64,000 nt of DNA from Anthropogastromicrobium chipingensis_A (GCA_963605535.1 CAVCXB010000002.1:1-64000); one strand, 5' to 3'. Shown: positions 1 to 9,600, numbered from the stretch's first letter. The notes: generated by a model not told the origin, from the letters alone. Numbers and translations: made by a program.

Positions 1-221
1 TATTTAGAGAAAAGCCTGAAAAATCAATGATTTAGGGCTTGACATTATAGGAAGGAAATCAGCTAAATGCTGACAAGGCAAAAACAGCAGAACTAGTGTT
101 GCGTAGAAAGCGCGGCGAGAAGGTTTTCGATGAAATCGTATTTGGAGATAATGAAGCGATAGCGAAATACATATCCAAAATTCAACCTTTGCTTTCAGAA
201 AGGCTAATTGGTTTGATTTGA
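1..221 (+). pseudogene. Decayed or truncated ORF tail, unidentified
   Basis: One reading frame is nearly open from position 3 to a TGA at 219-221, but it is interrupted by TAG codons at 33-35 and 48-50. The last open stretch, about 56 codons from 51, has no ATG and no ribosome binding site. Its translation is lysine-rich and ends in residues LIGLI. I do not recognise a family. It may be the degenerate 3' end of a gene cut by the mobile module to its right, or simply noncoding sequence. Confidence 0.25.
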
Positions 222-243
222 AAATAGCTGAATAAATGGTTGG

Positions 244-298
244 CCCACTGGCGCACTGTGTAGAATCCTACATGGTACGCTGGTGGGCTTCTTTTTTT
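244..298 (+). terminator. Rho-independent terminator, first of a tandem pair
   Basis: A stem of about 20 bp (arms 244-263 and 268-287, including several G-T pairs) with a 4-nt loop is followed by CTT and a run of seven T. This is a strong + strand terminator. It would end transcription coming from the left before the convergent XRE gene. Confidence 0.8.
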
Positions 299-305
299 GC
301 CTCAT

Positions 306-374
306 CCCGCATGAACCACAGACAGCACCCCGGTGTGATCCGAAGTGCAGCTGTGGCTTATGCGGGCTTTTTTG
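306..374 (+). terminator. Rho-independent terminator, second of a tandem pair
   Basis: The arms CCCGCATGAACCACAG (306-321) and CTGTGGCTTATGCGGG (351-366) pair almost completely and are followed by CTTTTTTG. Two strong terminators only 8 bp apart insulate the module to the right. The sequences of the two hairpins are not copies of each other. Confidence 0.75.
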
Positions 375-398
375 TTATGTGGTCAACGAGTTACAAAA

Positions 399-740
399 TC
401 AGATTCCAAGACCGTATAAAATCGCTTTCATCTCCTTTACCATCCGGGTAAGAATCTCCTGCTCAATTGCGTTACAGTCCAAAAGCAGACGGTGAATCTC
501 AGAATCAGCGGTAGATGCCGAGTGAGTCAGACTGTCAACAAGAAGATCATCGGTTGAAATACCGAGCAGATTGGCGATATCAACCAGTGTTTCAAGGCTG
601 GGACGGCTGATAGCAGCCTCAACTTGACTAATATGTTTGCGGGACATATTCAGCTTTTCGCCGAACTGTTCCTGCGTTAATCCAGATGCATTACGGAAAT
701 TGCTGATGCGTTTTCCTAATGCAGAATAATCTAATGCCAT
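399..740 (-). CDS. XRE-family helix-turn-helix repressor
   Basis: A 113-residue DNA-binding protein. Residues about 8-63 form a Cro/C1-type HTH domain: GKRISNFRNASGLTQEQF, then a recognition helix around MSRKHISQVE and the usual LETLVDIANLLG. The C-terminal 50 residues are a helical tail that probably serves for dimerisation. The start codon (CAT at 738-740) has a near-perfect AAGGAGG site at 748-754 on the complementary strand. The gene is divergent from the ATPase/recombinase operon, and two 17-bp dyads lie in the region between them. It is therefore the likely repressor of the mobile module, in the way phage and ICE repressors are arranged. That role is inferred from position. Confidence 0.85.
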   Translation of the reverse strand: MALDYSALGKRISNFRNASGLTQEQFGEKLNMSRKHISQVEAAISRPSLETLVDIANLLGISTDDLLVDSLTHSASTADSEIHRLLLDCNAIEQEILTRMVKEMKAILYGLGI

Positions 741-840
741 GTGTGGTCCTCCTTATGTTTACCCGCATAAGGCAATACGATTATCTCGCAGGAAAAAATA
801 CATAGCAACTGGATACAGAGGAATTTAAGACCGCAAAAGG

Positions 841-926
841 CCACACCTCTATCTGTAGTGTGGTCTAAGGCTATTTTGCCACCTATTAGGTGGCAAAAAC
901 GATGATGTGCCACCCAACAGGTGGCA
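841..926. promoter_or_regulatory. Paired dyad operators in the divergent control region
   Basis: The motif GCCACC-N5-GGTGGC occurs twice, at 878-894 and 909-925, with centres 31 bp apart, about three helical turns. The first copy is extended to a 25-bp perfect palindrome (874-898). A related weaker dyad, CCACAC...GTGTGG, lies at 841-862. The second copy touches the probable -35 region of the ATPase promoter. This layout fits cooperative binding by the XRE protein encoded at 399-740. Confidence 0.7.
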
Positions 927-953
927 GTCAAATCATCACGCAACCCTTATAAT
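925..953 (+). promoter_or_regulatory. Promoter of the ATPase-recombinase operon
   Basis: A perfect -10 box TATAAT lies at 948-953. The hexamer 17 bp upstream (CAGTCA, 925-930) is a poor -35 box and overlaps the end of the second dyad. A weak -35 combined with an operator is typical of a repressible promoter. Confidence 0.5.
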
Positions 954-992
954 ATAAATGTAGAAAAAGACTGCGCATGGAAAGGAACGACA

Positions 993-1970
993 ATGGCGAG
1001 TAAGGGAGAAACAGGAATTCTTACATTATATAGTGATGTACAGGCGACTGCTGTTCGCTGGCTGTGGTATCCGTTCATTGCAGTTGGGAAGATCACATTA
1101 CTGCAAGGCGACCCCGGCGATGGTAAGTCCACAATGATGATGAATCTGATAGCAGAGTTATCAAAAGGCGGAAAGCTGCCGGATGGCAAAGCTGTTGGAT
1201 TATCACAGAGGGTCATTTACCAGTGTTCAGAAGATGGTGTATCAGACACCATCAAGCCTCGGCTTGAAAAATGTGGGGCAGATTGCAGGAATGTGGCCTT
1301 TATAAATGAAGAAACATACAGTGGCCTGACACTGGATGATGAACGCATTCGGCAGGCTATTATAGAATTCCGGCCTCGGCTGGTAGTCATCGACCCAATA
1401 CAGGCGTATCTCGGAAGCGATTCTGATCTTCAGATCGCAGGCAGAGCCAGAAAACTGATGCAACGTCTTGGCATGTGGGCATCTGTATATGATTGTGCCA
1501 TTGTGCTGATCGGTCACCTCAACAAAAAAGAGGGAACAAAAGGTCTGTATCGGAGCCTTGGCAGTATTGATGTGGTGGCGGCCGCCCGGAGTGTCCTGCA
1601 GGTGGAGCGAGATCCAGAGAACGCAGATGTCCGCATCGTCAGGCAGATAAAAAATAGTCTGGCTCCATCCGACGTGGAAATCCGTTTCTCAATAACAGCA
1701 GAAAATGGATTTCAATGGCTGGAATGTGAAATAGCACAGAACCCGGTAGCAGAGCCGGAGACACCAAATTTTGAATCGAAGTCTGAGAAAGCAGCCTATC
1801 TAATCAAAAAGCTGCTTTCTGAAGGAGATATGAGATCCAGAGAAATCTATATGCGGATGAGCGATGAAGGCATCAGCCGCAGGACAGTAGAAAACACAAA
1901 GAAGGAACTCGGCATCCGAAGTTATCGGAAGATGCGCCAGTGGTACTGGAGCATACAGCCGGAAGAATGA
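993..1970 (+). CDS. RepA/KaiC-like AAA ATPase of the mobile module
   Basis: A 325-residue RecA-fold ATPase of the AAA_25/RepA type. The Walker A motif GDPGDGKST is at residues 39-47, Walker B LVVIDP at about 130-135, and a conserved LIGHLNK segment lies further on. The last 70 residues look like a winged helix (RSREIYMRMSDEGISRRTVE). The ATG at 993 has AAAGGAA at 981-987. An in-frame GTG at 921 would overlap the operator and has no binding site, so it was rejected. The stop is 10 bp before the serine recombinase gene. Relatives act as replicative helicase loaders of plasmids, phages and integrative elements. Whether this one serves replication or recombination of the element cannot be told from the sequence. 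Confidence 0.8.
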   Translation: MASKGETGILTLYSDVQATAVRWLWYPFIAVGKITLLQGDPGDGKSTMMMNLIAELSKGGKLPDGKAVGLSQRVIYQCSEDGVSDTIKPRLEKCGADCRNVAFINEETYSGLTLDDERIRQAIIEFRPRLVVIDPIQAYLGSDSDLQIAGRARKLMQRLGMWASVYDCAIVLIGHLNKKEGTKGLYRSLGSIDVVAAARSVLQVERDPENADVRIVRQIKNSLAPSDVEIRFSITAENGFQWLECEIAQNPVAEPETPNFESKSEKAAYLIKKLLSEGDMRSREIYMRMSDEGISRRTVENTKKELGIRSYRKMRQWYWSIQPEE

Positions 1971-1980
1971 GAGGAAGTAC

Positions 1981-3858
1981 ATGATAAGCAGTGGAACAGA
2001 AGCGGTAGACCGCAAGCAGAGAATCAGAGATCGATATAAAGGCGTGGACACCTCCGAACTGGAGGTCATTCCGGCAAAAGCAGTGGAGGGGCTTGGAGAG
2101 AGCACCTCTATTCGTCGTGTCGCTGCCTATGTTCGTGTTTCCACGGATAATGATGAGCAGACTTCTTCTTATGAACTTCAGAAAAATTATTACACCGATT
2201 ACATCAAAGCACAGCCAGGCTGGGAGTTTGTTGGCATCTATGACGATGAAGGTATTAGTGGTACTTCACTGGCGCATCGTAAGGGAATGCAGCAGTTGAT
2301 CGAAGACTGCAAGGCCGGGAAGATTGACTTGATACTTACAAAGTCCATCGCCCGTTTTGCCAGAAACATTGTAGACTGCCTTTCTGTCATTGAAACACTG
2401 AAAAATCTTGATCCACCTGTTGGTGTGAAATTTGAAGCAGACAATATCTATACGCTGGACAGCAACGGCCGTATGATCCTGACGATTCTGGCATCAGTGG
2501 GAGAGGAAGAATCTCATTCCAAGTCTATCATTATGAACTGGTCCATTGACCGGCGTTTCAGTCGAGGACTGTTTCTTACACCTGCTTTATTGGGGTACGA
2601 TCAGGATGAGGACGGCAACCTTGTGGTGAATCCAGAAGAGGCACAGACGGTAAAAGTCATTTACTATTTGTATCTGAATGGGTTTTCACTGAAGGATATT
2701 GCAGAACTTTTGACAGAATACGAGCGGAAAACGAAGCTGGGGAACACGGAGTGGAATCCCGGCACTGTTGCCGGCATCATTACAAATGAACGCCATTGTG
2801 GAGATGTGCTGGCGAGAAAGACTTTCACACCAAACTTTCTTACCCATAAGGCAAAGAAGAACCATAATGACCGGACGCAGTACCGTCAACGGGATCACCA
2901 CGAGGCAATTGTCTCCAGAGATGTTTTCAATGCAGCCAATCACCTGCGTGCATCCCGGACATATAAAAAGAAAAATCATCCTTTGCCGGTTTTGAGTGTA
3001 GTGGATGATGGCATCCTCCGTGGATATGTGCCTTTTGATAAAGACTGGACAGGTTTCTCGGCGGAAGAGTATCGAGAAGCATCTGAAAGCGTCATGCAGG
3101 AAGAACAGCACAATCCGGTAGAGGTAATAAACCGTCTGGATCTTACCGGTTATGAAGTCGTCCGGGCACAGTATTTTGCAACTTTGCAGAATCCAGCGAT
3201 GACGATTTCAAATGGAAGGCTGCGCTTTAATACAGCCTGTCTGAAAAAGTTTGAGGATGTGGAGTATGTAGAACTGCTTCTGAATTCGGTCGACCGTTGT
3301 GTAGCCATTCGTCCGTGCGAGAAGAGCAATCTGAATGCCATCCGCTGGGGAAGGCTGAAAGAAGGCCGTTGGTGTGCCAGTACCCTTGGCTGCCGCGGTC
3401 TGGCAAAAGCCCTTTTTGACATTATGGAGTGGGATGAGGATTTGAAGTACCGCTTCCGGGGACAGCTTGTGGAGCAGGGAGACGATAAGCTGATGCTCTT
3501 TGAACTAGATGAGCCGGAGATGATCAAGATTGAAAAAATCGTTCTGCCGCCGAAGGAAGAAGATACGGAGGGGAAAACCATAAGACAGACGATTTACATT
3601 TTCCCGCCTGAATGGGCAGGAACTTTTGGACAGCCAATCACGAGCATTGCACAGGTTGGCATTTTGCGGCAGGAGCATTATGCCGGGAATTGGGATGTGC
3701 TCCGGCCGGCATCTGAAATTAAGGAATTGAACATATTTACCGCAGAGGGGCTGAATGCTTTGCTCCATGAGGCAGAAGAAATAATGGAAGGGTGGATTGA
3801 CATAGATGGAAGAAAACAGAACGATGATGCCGCAGCAGGAGCAGACATTGGAAACTGA
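1981..3858 (+). CDS. Large serine recombinase with an unusual C-terminal domain
   Basis: A site-specific integrase/excisionase of 625 residues. The N-terminal resolvase domain (about 44-190) carries the catalytic serine in YVRVS (Ser54) and the arginine motif SIARFARN (122-129). The recombinase domain (about 190-330) contains the RRFSRG/GYDQDEDG segment. The usual CxxC zinc-ribbon and long coiled coil are absent: after residue 335 comes GILRGYVPFDKDWTGF, then a module at about 389-516 that recurs as the separate downstream protein. The start ATG at 1981 is preceded by AGAGGAAG (1969-1976), overlapping the ATPase stop. The 3' end overlaps the next gene by 53 bp in another frame. It presumably integrates and excises the element. 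The attachment sites were not identified. Confidence 0.88.
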   Translation: MISSGTEAVDRKQRIRDRYKGVDTSELEVIPAKAVEGLGESTSIRRVAAYVRVSTDNDEQTSSYELQKNYYTDYIKAQPGWEFVGIYDDEGISGTSLAHRKGMQQLIEDCKAGKIDLILTKSIARFARNIVDCLSVIETLKNLDPPVGVKFEADNIYTLDSNGRMILTILASVGEEESHSKSIIMNWSIDRRFSRGLFLTPALLGYDQDEDGNLVVNPEEAQTVKVIYYLYLNGFSLKDIAELLTEYERKTKLGNTEWNPGTVAGIITNERHCGDVLARKTFTPNFLTHKAKKNHNDRTQYRQRDHHEAIVSRDVFNAANHLRASRTYKKKNHPLPVLSVVDDGILRGYVPFDKDWTGFSAEEYREASESVMQEEQHNPVEVINRLDLTGYEVVRAQYFATLQNPAMTISNGRLRFNTACLKKFEDVEYVELLLNSVDRCVAIRPCEKSNLNAIRWGRLKEGRWCASTLGCRGLAKALFDIMEWDEDLKYRFRGQLVEQGDDKLMLFELDEPEMIKIEKIVLPPKEEDTEGKTIRQTIYIFPPEWAGTFGQPITSIAQVGILRQEHYAGNWDVLRPASEIKELNIFTAEGLNALLHEAEEIMEGWIDIDGRKQNDDAAAGADIGN

Positions 3859-4498
3859 TAGAGATGCAAAAGCTGAAGAACTGGAGAGTACATTTTCGTA
3901 TGACGGATACCAAGTCGTCCGAAAAGAACTGTTCGCACATCTTCGTGACCCTGCAATTGTGATCCGCAAGGACAGCATCACATTCAACACAGCCTGCATC
4001 ACTGGGCTGGAAGATGTGGTCTATGTACACGTCATGTTCAATAGCGATTTGAAGCGCATCGTTGTGCGTGGTTGTGATGAAAATGACAAGGACGCTCTGC
4101 GCTGGTGCATCGCAAAGCCGGACAAACGTAAGAGCCGGAAGATGTCCTGTAAGCCTTTTTCAGAATTGGTCTATAAAAAAATGGGCTGGGACAGCGAGTG
4201 CCGATACAAGATGCTGGGTTACAGGATTTCTTTTGAAGGTGAAACCCTGTACGTTTTCGACCTGCTTGTACCGGAAATTTTCCATGAACCTCAGAAGCGT
4301 AAGAAAGAAGTTCTGAAGAAGTTGCTGGCAAGCGGTGTGAGCGCAGACGAAATTCTGGAGAAGCGTAAGTCCATCCATTCAAGAACGGTGTATTCAGCAT
4401 GCTTTTGTGGAAAAAGCATGCTTGTGATGTTTGTAGACAAGATACGGATTGCTAATCCCCAAGTAAAGTTACACTATCAAGTTAAGAAAAAAGGATGA
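3806..4498 (+). CDS. Stand-alone homologue of the recombinase C-terminal module
   Basis: A 230-residue protein with no catalytic recombinase domain. Residues 33-159 align along their length with residues 389-516 of the upstream recombinase: GY-VVR, FA-L, PA, FNTAC, EDV-YV, NS, ALRW/AIRW, GW/EW, YR/Y and a LFELDEPE/VFDLLVPE ending. This is a clear duplication. The reading frame starts inside the recombinase gene, so translation is probably coupled. The function is inferred: an accessory factor that pairs with, or competes with, the recombinase C-terminus, for example to control direction or synapsis. The last 40 residues are unlike the module and are encoded across an 11-bp hairpin (4396-4422), so the original C-terminus may have been replaced. 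Confidence 0.75.
   Translation: MEENRTMMPQQEQTLETDRDAKAEELESTFSYDGYQVVRKELFAHLRDPAIVIRKDSITFNTACITGLEDVVYVHVMFNSDLKRIVVRGCDENDKDALRWCIAKPDKRKSRKMSCKPFSELVYKKMGWDSECRYKMLGYRISFEGETLYVFDLLVPEIFHEPQKRKKEVLKKLLASGVSADEILEKRKSIHSRTVYSACFCGKSMLVMFVDKIRIANPQVKLHYQVKKKG
4396..4422. repeat. Perfect 11-bp hairpin near the end of the recombinase-module gene
   Basis: AGCATGCTTTT (4396-4406) and AAAAGCATGCT (4412-4422) flank a 5-nt loop. The right arm is not followed by a T run, so it is not a standard terminator. It lies inside the 3' end of the preceding coding sequence and could mark an old element boundary or a protein-binding site. Confidence 0.45.
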
Positions 4499-4513
4499 CA
4501 AAGGAGTGATTTG

Positions 4514-4630
4514 ATGCTATACTCAAAGCAGAAGAAAAAGCAAAAGAACCTTGACAAATATGTCCAAATTATGAACATGCGTAAAAATGAATTATTATCA
4601 GAATATTCTGACAAATACCTGCAAAAATAG
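4514..4630 (+). CDS. Small basic ORF of 38 codons
   Basis: ATG at 4514 is preceded by AAGGAG at 4501-4506, an ideal distance. The product is 38 residues, very rich in lysine and glutamine at its start (MLYSKQKKKQKNLDKYVQ), with no recognisable domain. It begins 15 bp after the recombinase-module gene, so it probably belongs to the same transcript. The good ribosome binding site is the only positive evidence. Possible roles such as a small nucleic-acid-binding or excision protein are speculation. Confidence 0.4.
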   Translation: MLYSKQKKKQKNLDKYVQIMNMRKNELLSEYSDKYLQK

Positions 4631-4669
4631 GCTCTGGAACCCGCATAAAACCTAGGTTTTTGAAGGGGT

Positions 4670-4704
4670 ACTGTAGAAATGAAGTAACAGCCCGAGTGGG
4701 CATT
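4670..4704 (+). repeat. Short repeat: GTAGAAAT followed by GCCC-N4-GGGC hairpin
   Basis: ACTGTAGAAAT at 4670-4680 is followed by GCCCGAGTGGGCATT at 4690-4704. The same arrangement recurs at 10227-10269, and a lone hairpin of this type lies at 10161-10175. An outer pair ACTGTA/TACAGT could close a larger stem here. The interval 4631-4885 otherwise shows no gene. Confidence 0.4.
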
Positions 4705-4885
4705 GACACGCTGTACAGTGGTGAGCGATGAATAAGACTACGTTCACAATATATTTATTTGACATCTTGTAAAACGAAAGAATCAACTTGCTATTTGTCC
4801 TATCTGATAGTAAAATCAAAATACACTGGAGTAGATAGCATAACATGCGCTCTGGTAGTATAGCTTGGGAAAGGTGCGTGAGAAT

Positions 4886-6598
4886 ATGGCAGTACCATTG
4901 AAACTCCCAGTTGGCATTGAAGACTTTCGAGAAATCCGTCAACTTGGTTTTTACTACATTGATAAAACAAAGCTGATTGAACAGCTTCTGGATAATTGGG
5001 GAAAGGTAAACCTTTTTACAAGACCGCGCCGTTTTGGAAAAACATTGAATATGAGTATGCTTCGTTGTTTCTTTGAAATTGGAGCAGACCAAACATTATT
5101 TGATGATCTTGCTATTTCACAAAGAAAAGATCTCTGTGAAGAATATATGGGGAAGTTTCCAGTTGTGTTTCTTACACTAAAAGGTGCAGAGGGAGATACC
5201 TTTGAAAAGGCAAAAACAAAACTAATTAAGTTAATTGCGTTAGAAGCAGAGCGGTATAATTTCTTGAAAAACAGCGGTAGATTAACCGAAAATGAAAGAG
5301 AAAGATACTGTGCACTGATCCGAATGCATGATGGAAAGTACTTGATGGATCAGGATACGCTTGAATCGGCATTGCAGACATTATCAGAGCTGTTATTTCG
5401 ACATTATGGTCAGAAGGCAATTATCTTAGTGGATGAGTATGATGTTCCACTAGATAAGGCGTACCAAAATGGCTATTACAGGGAAATGGTATCGTTGATG
5501 CGGGCATTATTTGGAGATGCTCTGAAGACAAATGAATTTTTACAGTTTGCTGTTTTAACAGGATGTCTGCGTGTTTCAAAAGAAAGCATATTTACAGGAC
5601 TAAATAATTTCAAGGTTCTTTCTATTACAGATGTCCGCTTTGATGAACAGTTTGGTTTTACGGAAGACGAAGTCGAAAAAATGTTGAAGACATATCATTT
5701 GGAAGATCATTTGCCCGAAATGAAAGAGTGGTATGATGGCTATCACTTTGGAGACGTAAATATTTATTGCCCATGGGATGTGATTAATCATGTAGATTTG
5801 CTCTGTGAAAAGCCAAAAGCAATGCCGCAATGTTATTGGCTCAATACTAGTGGGAATACACTTGTAAAAAGCCTCATCATGAAAGCAAATAAAACAACAC
5901 GAGATGAGATTGAACGTTTGATTGCCGGAGAATCAATTGAAAAATTTGTCCGATTAGAATTGACATATGATGAGATCGACAACAGTATTGAGAATATCTG
6001 GAGCGTTTTATTCACGACAGGATATTTGACGCAGGTTGGAATTACAGCACAAGGAACATATAAGTTGGTCATTCCAAATAAAGAAGTTAGGGAAGTATAT
6101 CGACTTCAGATACAGGAATGGTTTGATAAAAAAATTTACTCCAATACGGCACAGTTAACAGCTTTCTGGAAGGCAGTTGAGGAGGGAAATACAGAGGCGA
6201 TTGAACAGTATTTGAATCGGACTCTTAGTAATTCGATCAGTGTTTTTGATACAAAAGCACCAGAGAAAGAAAAAGAGAATTCCTATCATACATTTTTAGT
6301 TGGTTTATTATCGGGGAACACGGATTGGCTGGTTCGTTCAAATGTAGAAGCAGGAGAAGGTTTTGCGGACATCATTATTGAACCCGAAAATCCGAATGCG
6401 GGCATTATCTTTGAACTTAAGTATTCAAAAGAAGTATCTGGATTGGACAAGGCCTGCGAGAGGGCAATTCAACAAATTAAGGATCGGAGGTATTCTGAGT
6501 ATCTGAAGAATGATGGTCGGCAGGATATGATGTTTTATGGGATTGCTTTTTATAAGAAAAGATGCAAAGTGATGGTTGAAAAAATGAAAGAAGAGTAA
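4886..6598 (+). CDS. AAA-ATPase-like / PD-(D/E)XK nuclease family protein
   Basis: A 570-residue protein of the common but poorly understood family with an N-terminal AAA-ATPase-like domain (PF09820 type) and a C-terminal PD-(D/E)XK nuclease-like domain (PF08011 type). The P-loop variant TRPRRFGKT is at residues 45-53, followed by a probable Walker B in IILVDEYD. The nuclease-like signature is D495...E510-L-K512 (FADIIIEP, IIFELKYS). The ATG at 4886 is preferred to the upstream TTG at 4865 because AAAGG lies at 4870-4874 and family members start close to LPVGIEDF. These genes are often strain-variable and lie near mobile elements, as here. A role in DNA conflict is inferred, not shown. Confidence 0.8.
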   Translation: MAVPLKLPVGIEDFREIRQLGFYYIDKTKLIEQLLDNWGKVNLFTRPRRFGKTLNMSMLRCFFEIGADQTLFDDLAISQRKDLCEEYMGKFPVVFLTLKGAEGDTFEKAKTKLIKLIALEAERYNFLKNSGRLTENERERYCALIRMHDGKYLMDQDTLESALQTLSELLFRHYGQKAIILVDEYDVPLDKAYQNGYYREMVSLMRALFGDALKTNEFLQFAVLTGCLRVSKESIFTGLNNFKVLSITDVRFDEQFGFTEDEVEKMLKTYHLEDHLPEMKEWYDGYHFGDVNIYCPWDVINHVDLLCEKPKAMPQCYWLNTSGNTLVKSLIMKANKTTRDEIERLIAGESIEKFVRLELTYDEIDNSIENIWSVLFTTGYLTQVGITAQGTYKLVIPNKEVREVYRLQIQEWFDKKIYSNTAQLTAFWKAVEEGNTEAIEQYLNRTLSNSISVFDTKAPEKEKENSYHTFLVGLLSGNTDWLVRSNVEAGEGFADIIIEPENPNAGIIFELKYSKEVSGLDKACERAIQQIKDRRYSEYLKNDGRQDMMFYGIAFYKKRCKVMVEKMKEE

Positions 6599-6642
6599 TA
6601 AAATCATATATATAGGGTACACAAAAGAAAGGAAGGATCTAC

Positions 6643-9600
6643 ATGAGAAGAAAACAATTAATGGCATCGGCAACTGTAGCAATGCTTTTGGCAGGGACAA
6701 TGGTACAAAATGCGCCCGCAGAGTATACAGAAGAACCTGCGACAGCGAAAGAGACAAATGTGCAGACTACTGAGGAGCAGACGGCTGCAACAACAAGTGC
6801 AGAGAATGCAGAAGAGGCTGCGAAGAACCTTGAACAGGCAAAGAAAAATACAAAACAGGCAAAGGAGCAGCTAAAAGAGGCAGAAACAAAGCTGAAGAAG
6901 GCACAAAAAGAGAAAGAGTCAGCAGAACAGGCAGTACAGGAAAGTCAGAAAAAGGAATCAGAAGCAAATGATGCAGCAAAAGACACTTTTGATACAGAAA
7001 AGAAACGCGTAGAAATAAATGTGCGGTCTGCAAAGGAAGCACTTGAGTTAGCAGAGAAACAGGAACAGTCTGATGCGCAGGCACTTGAGACAGCAGCGGC
7101 AAAAAAAAAGCAGGCTGACAATGTGCTTTTAGATGCCCAGAAGACATATGACGAAACGGTAAAGAATAGTGGCGATGCGGCAAAAGCGGATATAGAGGAA
7201 GCACAGGGAAAAGCAGAAGCGGCAAGTAAAGAAGTAGAAGCTGCGAAAGAACAGGAAGCGGCTGCTAAGCAAGCGTATGATGAGGCAAAGAAACAGGAAG
7301 AAACTGTAGAAGTTGCAAGAGTACAAGCACAGGAAAACGTAAATAAAATGAAAGACGCTTTTGAAGTAGCGCAGTCTGAGAATGCGAAAGCGCAGGAAGC
7401 ACTGAAGGAAGCAGAAGATAAAGTAAAGAAGGCAGAAAATGCATTAAATTCTCAGGAATATAAAGATGATGTAAGTAAAGTTCAGGAAGCCAAAGATGCT
7501 CTTGAGGCGGCAAAGCTTGAAAGTGAAAAAGCACAGCAGGCTTATCAGGAAGCACAAAAAGAACTTGAAAATGTAAAAAAACAGGAGCAGGAAGCGGCAT
7601 CCGCTCTTGAACAGAAAAAAGCAGCATTGGCATTGAAACAACAGAGTGTGCAGGAAGCACAGAGCGCATTTGAGCAGGCAAACGAAGCATTGACACAGGC
7701 ACAGACAACGCAAGCGCAGGCAAACGACGCTCTTTCATCTGCAAATGCAGTATTAGAACAGAAAAAGACTCAGAAGACAGCAGCGGATAACACAGTAGCA
7801 GCAGCACAGGCAGAGGTGGCACAGGCACAAGAAGCAGTAAATGCAGCACAGGCAGAGGTGGACGCAGCACAGGCAGCAAAAGCGGTGGCTGACCAAAAAG
7901 TGCAACAGGGAAGCTTTGCCTTTTTTGAAACGATGGGATCAAGTGCTGCGATTCAGGCATTAACGGGGTCTACATATGCAAGTCGCACTGTAAAAGGTGA
8001 TCCAGTTGATGCGACTAGTCTTGAAAATATGAAGAATTCGATCCAATATATGAGAGAATGCAATGAGCTTCGCGCAAGACATGGATTAGGTGCGTTGCAG
8101 GTAAATGATACGATGATGGCAATGGCACAGGCGGATGCGAATTATTCAGATACAGTCGTTGCTCACGCAATGCAATTTAATATTGGAGAGAACTGTGCAT
8201 GGAATGGTGGAAACTTGGATCCATTTGTACAATGGTATGATGAAGAAAAGGCTGAATATGAGGCAACCGGAGATCCATCGAATGCTGGTCATTATTTTAA
8301 TATAATAGGTTCTAACTATCAGACGACAGGTTTTGCAATTTGTACAAGAAGAAGTATGAACCGCTGGCTGACCTATACACAGGTATTTGATTGGGCACAG
8401 AGTGATCCTAGCAATATGAGTATCGATGCTTATGAAGCAAGATTTCTTCAGTATTATGAATCAATTGTTACAAAGCCGCAGCAGGAGATTGATGCAAAGA
8501 ATCAGGTACTTGAGCAGAAGAAGGCAGTTCTTGCACAGAAGCAGCAGCTTGTAGCGGATGCAAATGCAGCAGTAGCGAATGCACAGGCAGAGCTTGCCAA
8601 CGCAGAAGCAGCAGTAAATGCGCAGACGCAAGTGGTTAATGAAGCACAGGCAGCCGTAGCAGAAAAACAAAATATTGTAAACGAGAAGCAGAATGCTGTC
8701 CAAGCAGCAAACAATGAGCAGCAAACAGCACAGGCTGAGGTAACAGAAGCACAAAATGTGCTTGTTCAGAGACAGAATGCGGTTTCAGTACAGGAGCAGA
8801 GTATACTTACAGCGCAGAAGAATGCAGAAGAAAAGAACTTAGAGCAGCAAACAGCAGATGATGCCTATCAGCAGGCACAGAAGAAGAAAGATTCTTACCA
8901 GCAGAATTATGATGCAGCTCAGTCTGAAAAGGAGACCGCTCAGAAAAAGATAGAAAGCACAAATTGTGTTGTTAAAGAAAAAGAGGAGGCATTGCAGCAG
9001 GCGCAGAAAGATTATTCAGAAAAGGAAGCAGAAAAGAAAACAGCATCGGATAAAGCCACAGAAATGGCAGAAATTCTGGCAGATCGTCAGGTGAAAGGAG
9101 AAGAAGCTGAGAAAGCTTTAGAGGCTGCAAAAGCTGCATATGAGGCTGTAAAGACGAAGTATGCTGCGGTTATTAAAGCGCAAGAAGCAGTAGCATCGGC
9201 TGAGAGAGCGGTAGAAGAGGCACAGATAGCGCTGACAGCGGCACAAGAGAGTATTGATCGCAGTACAAAAGCGGTAGAAGACTGTAAGGCTGCGGTACAA
9301 AAACAAGAGGAAATCCAAAAGCAACTGGAAGTATGCGATTGGGAAAATGGTGACGTATTGCCAGATGATTATGAAGATGCCGATACGTTAAATGCATTTG
9401 TCAAAAAATTCGATGAGGCGAAGAAAGAGAAAAAGCAGGCACAGGAAGCAGCAGAAGCTGCACAGGTACAGTATCGTAAACAGCAAGAAAATTACAAATT
9501 AGCAAATCAAAACTATACAGTGGCATTAGCGGATGAAGCAATTGCGCAAGAAGTATATGATTCATTTGTGAAAGATCAGACAAGTGAAGAAGAAACAAAA

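Noticed and set aside
236..495. Two overlapping + strand ORFs of about 70 codons
   Set aside because: They cover the tandem terminators and the 3' end of the XRE gene and show no binding site or recognisable product.
921..992. GTG start at 921 for the ATPase
   Set aside because: It lies inside the second operator and upstream of the -10 box; ATG 993 has a proper ribosome binding site.
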